Assembly: GCF_032884065.1 (NCBI RefSeq)
Contig: NC_088879.1
Span: 22,802,038 to 22,866,037 of the forward strand
Length of the DNA stretch: 64,000 bases
Source of the DNA: Artemia franciscana
Lineage: Eukaryota > Arthropoda > Branchiopoda > Anostraca > Artemiidae
Direction: 5' to 3'
In this document: in pieces, positions 54,837 through 64,000 of the stretch
How the letters are laid out: the number at the start of each line of letters is the position of its first letter
Position numbering within the stretch: the stretch's first letter is position 1
Program-made: the position numbers and the translations under genes
Notes under the pieces: generated by a model
What the model saw: only the letters and a program-made list of their open reading frames with translations
Databases searched by the model: none
What the model was told of the DNA's origin: nothing

Positions 54837-56131
54837 ATTTTAGCCTTTCAAGTCCATTCAAATTTCTAATAAACGACACCAATTCCTAAAATTCGATGTG
54901 CCAAATTTGAATGCTAAAGTTTCAACAACATTCTGTAACAGCACATTTTACATTTAAATAACAGACTGTAGTTATCTGAATTTAAGTCTTAGTAGCTAAG
55001 CTTAATCAGTGCTGGCTTTCGTTTAAAAAAAAAACTATCCGCCGTCCTTTACTGTGCCACAGTAAACATTGAAACTGCGTGGCGATTAGATAAGAAATAT
55101 CATTTGAATGTTGTAGTTTAAGTAAATGAAATACATTAATTTCTGAAAGTTTGAGTCACCTAAAACAGTTTTCCAAGATTTTGTTATTCACCAGGTCTTA
55201 AAAATACAGGAATTTGATCATCGATTATTTGATAAAGAAATATTGGAACAAATAAAGAGTACGTTGCTTTTATGAATCACACTTTAGAGAAGTTAACAAA
55301 GCTGTTGGTTATTTAAATATCCTACTTTTGAAAGTGTCTGATCACGAGTCCGAAAATATCAAGATAACTCTCTAAACCCAGAACGATGAAAAAATATTTT
55401 GATTTTGGATTTTCGATAATTTTTCACTCTTACTACCATTTTTTTTTTAGCTTGTACTTGTTACAGAAAATTCGATACTACCCTATCATTTGTATTTGTA
55501 TTTTTTAATATGTCATTGTTTCATGTTTATCATGAGTCCGAAATTATCACAAGGGAATAGGAATAATTTTGAAAAAAACACATGTCAAACATATGTGTTA
55601 TAGTTTACAATGGATCAAAGACAGCATGTATTTTTGCTTACTTTTTCTTCGACGCCACCAGCTAGTTTCCAAAGGACCCTTTTTAGGTGTTGAAAACAGT
55701 TAGAACAGGAGCAAAAATGGCTCATTAGGATTATATAAACTGATTAATCCCAGCACTGATTCCATCATTCTCAACGTGCGTTTTGTCACATAACGGTGTA
55801 TTTAAGTCTATTTATTTCCTTATTTACTAAATAAACACGATTGAATACCGTAAACTTTTTACTGATGTGTGGTAACTCTTTACCCGATTACATTCAATAT
55901 TTTGTCTACAGTATCTGGTATTCATTTAAGCTACCTAATAAATCTTCTATATCAGGGCAGGAATTCTTGCAGTAGGAATTCTATAAAACCTGTTAAACTC
56001 GGGATATCTGGTGAATTTGCAGATCTTTCGTAATAACAAGTCCAGATATTCATAAGTAGGTCGCTACTCGGACTTGGGCCTTTAATTACAGCAATGCTTA
56101 TATCCGTAAATACATTTTCAGCTACGCATTA
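54837..56131. other. Intergenic, no gene recognised
   Basis: AT-rich sequence between the repeat cluster and the 3' end of the ceramide transfer protein gene. No domain on either strand. Confidence 0.6.
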
Positions 56132-56137
56132 TTTATT
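56132..56137 (-). terminator. poly(A) signal of CERT gene
   Basis: AATAAA on the minus strand (plus 'tttatt'), about 100 nt behind the stop codon. Confidence 0.6.
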
Positions 56138-56234
56138 TAGATTGCAAATAAAAAAATACCGATAAAAATAATTTAAAACAGGACGAAACGACCCAATACA
56201 AAAATAATCATGAGGCCAAAAGCACTGAACAAGA

Positions 56235-60447
<4,213 letters not shown>

Positions 60448-60555
60448 CTATATTTAAAATTTTTTTTTATATGAACATTCTTAAAACATATCAAAATTGA
60501 AATATACTTCCAATAAATCCACTGTAATCTGAAAGAAACCTCAAACATTTAGCTT

Positions 60556-60558
<3 letters not shown>

Positions 60559-60645
<87 letters not shown>
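60559..60645. repeat. (TA)n microsatellite
   Basis: About 43 TA units touching the palindromic element at 60646. Confidence 0.97.
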
Positions 60646-60647
<2 letters not shown>

Positions 60648-60955
60648 CCATGAATATCCGACATTTGTGAATATCGACGTTCAGCGGTGAATGTCCGAAA
60701 TACCTTTTTTCCCTCCTAGGATTTAGTCAGCGTTGCCAGTGAATTTTTTCAGTTTTATGCAAGGTTTGATGTTGGCACGTTAGGTTAGGTAAAAATTTCC
60801 ACCCATTTCTAAGATTTAGAACCTCATTTAATCTAACCCAACCTAACCTAATTTCAACTTTTACCATCAAAGCTTGCATAAGACTGAAAAAGCTGATTCA
60901 CAAATCTAATTGAATCCAAGAAGAGAAAAAGGAATTTTAGTATCATATATATTAT
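60646..60955. mobile_element. Palindromic MITE-like element, TA-flanked family, copy 2
   Basis: 'gaatatccgaca...gttcagcggtgaatgtccgaa...tttatgcaaggtttgatg' on the left, 'ccatcaaagcttgcataaga...ctgattcac...gaaaaaggaattttagtatc' on the right. The centre has 'ttaggttaggta' facing 'aacctaaccta'. Matches 41190-41480. Confidence 0.78.
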
Positions 60956-62149
60956 GTGGTAAGTCGTAATAATCTTTAAACCGCCGATAATTTAAAGATT
61001 GTTTTGACTTCTCACGTAATTCACTATATCTTTGCATTATGTACCTTTACTTTTGAATCCTCCTCCCGATTTCATGCATACGTGACCATTTGCTAGATAA
61101 CCAATCACTTGATAATAAGTCGCTAATCTCCAGTTACAGGATCTTATATTTTCGGAAACGAAACCAGTTATTAGATAGATACACTACTACACAGAAGAGG
61201 TAATTAAGAAAAAATACCAGATACATTCCATACACAAATAAACGTTACTGCACAATTAAAATTATATGGCAGCATGAGTGAAGAGAAAGAGAAATACTCA
61301 CAGAACAGATTTCAACCAGTGTTTCCATTCTACAGATTTGTCCACAGATCTACGAAATGTGATGGATGTCTATGGACTAAAGAACGCACTAAAGGAATCT
61401 ACGTAATACCTACGAAAAAATCGGAGTCGTATTGAAAATGTCATATTCACTCTTTCCCTATAGAATTTACCCCAAATCCCCACTGAATTCTGCTACTAAC
61501 TCTAATTCTTGGTTCGACGTCAAAGGGTTCTCATCCCAAATTTTGATACAGTCTCAACTAAAACTTTTTCCATATGTGATATTATACATTAGTACTATTC
61601 ATTGTAATGGTTTTAGAAAAAAAAACCTTACAAAACAAAAGTTCGAAGAACCATACTTGCAAGCAAAAGAGTAAAAGTTTCAAACCTGGGTGAAATTCCT
61701 ATCTTTTAATTGTGAACGATTAGGACGGAAAAAGCTGATGGGTTTTCGTGGTCATTTAATTGGACCGTGAGACTTTTGTGGCACCTAATGGCTTACTGAA
61801 AATTCTGTAGAATCCGGAACATCACCTAGAAGTTTTCTTTGGAAAACTTTCGATGGTTAATTAATGGATTCTAAAAAGGAGTTACTGGAAACACTGATTT
61901 CAACTTCAAAGTTGTGTATTCATTCAATTACAGAGAAGCAAAGGAACTGCTAGTGAAAAATCTTGTGATGCAAACGCTTTTTTTTTCACTGCAGCCTATA
62001 GGGGAAAATTTTGACTTACATCAGGGTGATATTTGGTCCCTAGGTGTTTCGAGGTATTTCGAAAATAATTTTTTTCTATTTTAATTGAAAAATGCATTCG
62101 TTCATGGAGTTTTACGATGTCAGACATAAATCAATAAAATTAAAGCACA
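60956..62149. other. No gene confirmed (probable upstream CERT intron)
   Basis: A minus-strand stretch near 61330-61283 reads METLVEICS before a 'gtgagt' donor and faintly recalls the METFRDIL segment of CERT. The match is too short to call an exon. Confidence 0.35.
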
Positions 62150-62272
62150 CACCTTCCCCTTCCCCTTAAATTTACCTTTACCTTCCCCTTAAATGAGTAG
62201 CTTCACCTTCCCCTTAAAAGGGGAAGGTAAAGCTGAGCACCTTCCCCTTCCCCTTAAATGAGTAGCTCTAAA
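62150..62272. repeat. Short tandem repeat 'ccttccccttaaatgagtagct'-like
   Basis: Three to four units of 'ccttccccttaaa', two of them with 'tgagtagct', plus an inverted piece 'ttaaaaggggaaggtaaagc' forming a local hairpin. Confidence 0.85.
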
Positions 62273-64000
62273 GATTCCAGTTTTTAGTATACTTCCTTAT
62301 CAAATATTTTAAAAGGAGCTCTTTCAGAGGCACCTTCCAAGAAATTAGAGGTTTACCTTTTATCTGAACTTTGTATCAATTTGAACAAGCATCACGTCAC
62401 TGAAAACTTAGCTGTTACAAAGTACAAAACAAAAGAAAGCCACAAATAATTTCTTAGAATATTAATTCTTCAATTAATTTTTTTTTCGTAAAAGAAAGCC
62501 ACAAGGGCCCAAAGGTGATTAAGGGGCCAAGACATTTCGAAGTTGGAGTTTTAAAGGTTGACAGACCCCTTCCCCCTCCCCGAACAAAATTTAGAGGTTT
62601 GCTCTAATGTATTTCACTGAAGAATTTAACTGGGATAAAAAGCGCTTTTTAGAACGAGGGAGGCAGGAGGATGAATAGAGAAACTGAGCTTGCACGGGGA
62701 CTATAGAAGGTGCTATGGGCAAAAAGTAAGGAATATTTGTTCTCCTTTCTTCAAGGGTGACCAGATTAGCTCTGCGAAGAGGGGAGATATAAGAGATCTA
62801 CCCTAAATAAGTTCCTACGTCAACTTTTAAAGACTACTTCTACTGTTCCAAACAATTCCTAGGAGATATCAGGATGTCAAATAGGACAAGACTACTCAAA
62901 GATTAGGTGTGCAAATGAGGGAAATGTTCTAAAAAAGTATATCAAATATATTACTCCCGTTTTAAATCGCATGAGATGGTAATATCCAGTAATTGCATAC
63001 TACTATGTCGTGCTAATCAGTATTTGGAGGAGAAGATGGGGAGAGTGAAAGAAGAGGGAGCTCTAAAAAATTAACTGTTAAAACCGTAGATTCCAAAAAA
63101 TTGCCTTTCACATCCCCCGGAAATCTGTTCCAGGATATCAATTTGGCTAATTCTTTTATTTTTATAGGATCGTAACGAACCAATTTTATAATTTCATCTA
63201 TCTGACAAACAAACACTAAGGTTATTTATGACTGTAATGAACAAAACTGGGCTAACATACCTCTCTAATTACCAACTATCTAACTACTTGTGTTCTATTG
63301 GAAAGAAGGAAAAAAAATTGGGACTATCATTACTTTCAACCACTCAGCTGAAAAGCTTTCGATTTAATAGGAGAAAACGGGAATAATTGTAACGGGTCGT
63401 ACTCCTTCAAGATCTTGGTATTTACCTTTTTTTTACAAGAGTAATATAAGTTAACTTCCAAATTTGGGGAACTTAGCAGTAGAGGTAATGAAACATATTT
63501 TGCCCGAACCATGGCTGGTCGTCCCACTACCCATAAAGTATAAACGGTTACTCCTGGCACGGGCTGCTCTTTACATACAGTTTGTTACCACGAACTGCTT
63601 GAACTTCGTTCGATATTTTAAAGGCAAACCAATGCAATATTAAAAACCTATTAAACCATTAAAAACCTATTAAACCATTAAAAACCTATTAAACCTATGA
63701 AAAATTATATGCATATTTATAAAATTAAGTTAATAATCCATATTATTATAAAATTAATTATTTTTAACAAATAAAGTTAATAAGATAAGTAAATATTAAA
63801 TTTAATATTTTAGTAAACAAATAAATTAAATAAATTAAAATAGATAATTTTGAAAAGTAATAAATTAAGTTACTTTCGTTTGCCTTTAGAGGCATCTAGC
63901 GTATTGAGACGGAGTTTCCATTCTCTGCGGTATCTCGCTAATGTTAATATATCTTCCCAATTGGATAGCAGGAATACGCTAAAAGAGCAGAAATCTGATT
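62273..64000. other. No gene recognised
   Basis: AT-rich, very much so at 63640-63860, with 'aaacctattaaaccatta' repeated about four times at 63645-63700. Minus frames at 63013-63216 and 63336-63560 lack known motifs. Confidence 0.5.

Noticed and set aside
61278-61345. Possible upstream CERT exon (METLVEICS before a gtgagt donor, minus)
   Set aside because: Only about four of nine residues agree with the METFRDIL segment I remember, the acceptor is ambiguous, and no neighbouring CERT exon is found to anchor it.
63013-63216. Minus frame with IDEIIKLVRYDPIKIKELAK, possible exon after 'gtttgtcag'
   Set aside because: No similarity to CERT or another family I know, and no matching donor or neighbouring exon. 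Could be a repeat.

Overview
This is a eukaryotic, intron-rich and very repeat-rich window. It is AT-rich, has long (TA)n and (GA)n microsatellites, and contains two clear protein-coding genes and many dispersed repeats. The gene sequences are arthropod-like. The repeat style (poly-C/poly-G bearing dispersed repeats, foldback elements, and a ~280-bp family carrying 'ccataaaaaccttgta'-type motifs) resembles what I remember of brine shrimp (Artemia) genomic DNA. I infer a branchiopod crustacean, most likely Artemia, with moderate confidence and without a database check.

Layout. Positions 1-28,300 hold no gene that I can support. They contain tandem and foldback repeats, a tRNA-derived SINE, a very large imperfect palindrome (arms about 4,970-7,880 and 11,480-14,440), a tRNA-Lys-like sequence (8,437-8,509, minus), a 1.3-kb GT/TCTG simple-sequence region, and broken non-LTR retrotransposons at 15,380-16,545 (+), 18,340-18,680 (+) and 23,690-26,070 (-).

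Positions 28,324-47,415 (+) hold the complete coding sequence of the proteasome ATPase Rpt1 (PSMC2, 26S regulatory subunit 7). It lies in eight coding exons with consistent phases and encodes 434 residues. A 5' non-coding exon probably lies further upstream, because the start codon sits directly behind an acceptor-like sequence. The introns contain a dead RNase H-bearing LINE remnant, TA-rich microsatellites, a palindromic element and local duplications.

Positions 47,500-56,100 are again repeats: a 230-bp TA tract just behind the Rpt1 poly(A) signal, three copies of a ~700-bp composite palindromic repeat, LINE 3' fragments, and an inverted duplication. One arm of that duplication has been split by a ~200-bp hairpin element with an apparent 12-bp target-site duplication.

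Positions 56,235-60,447 (-) hold the last five coding exons of a ceramide transfer protein (CERT/COL4A3BP type), covering the FFAT motif and the whole START domain. Its PH domain and N-terminus lie beyond the window or are not recognisable here. The two genes converge tail to tail and are functionally unrelated: one is part of the protein-degradation machine, the other a lipid carrier between ER and Golgi. I see no operon, CRISPR array, rRNA or new multi-gene system. The most interesting points are structural: a tandem in-frame acceptor at the Rpt1 pore-loop exon junction, a foldback insertion with its empty site preserved in the other palindrome arm, and several two- or three-copy inverted-repeat families.
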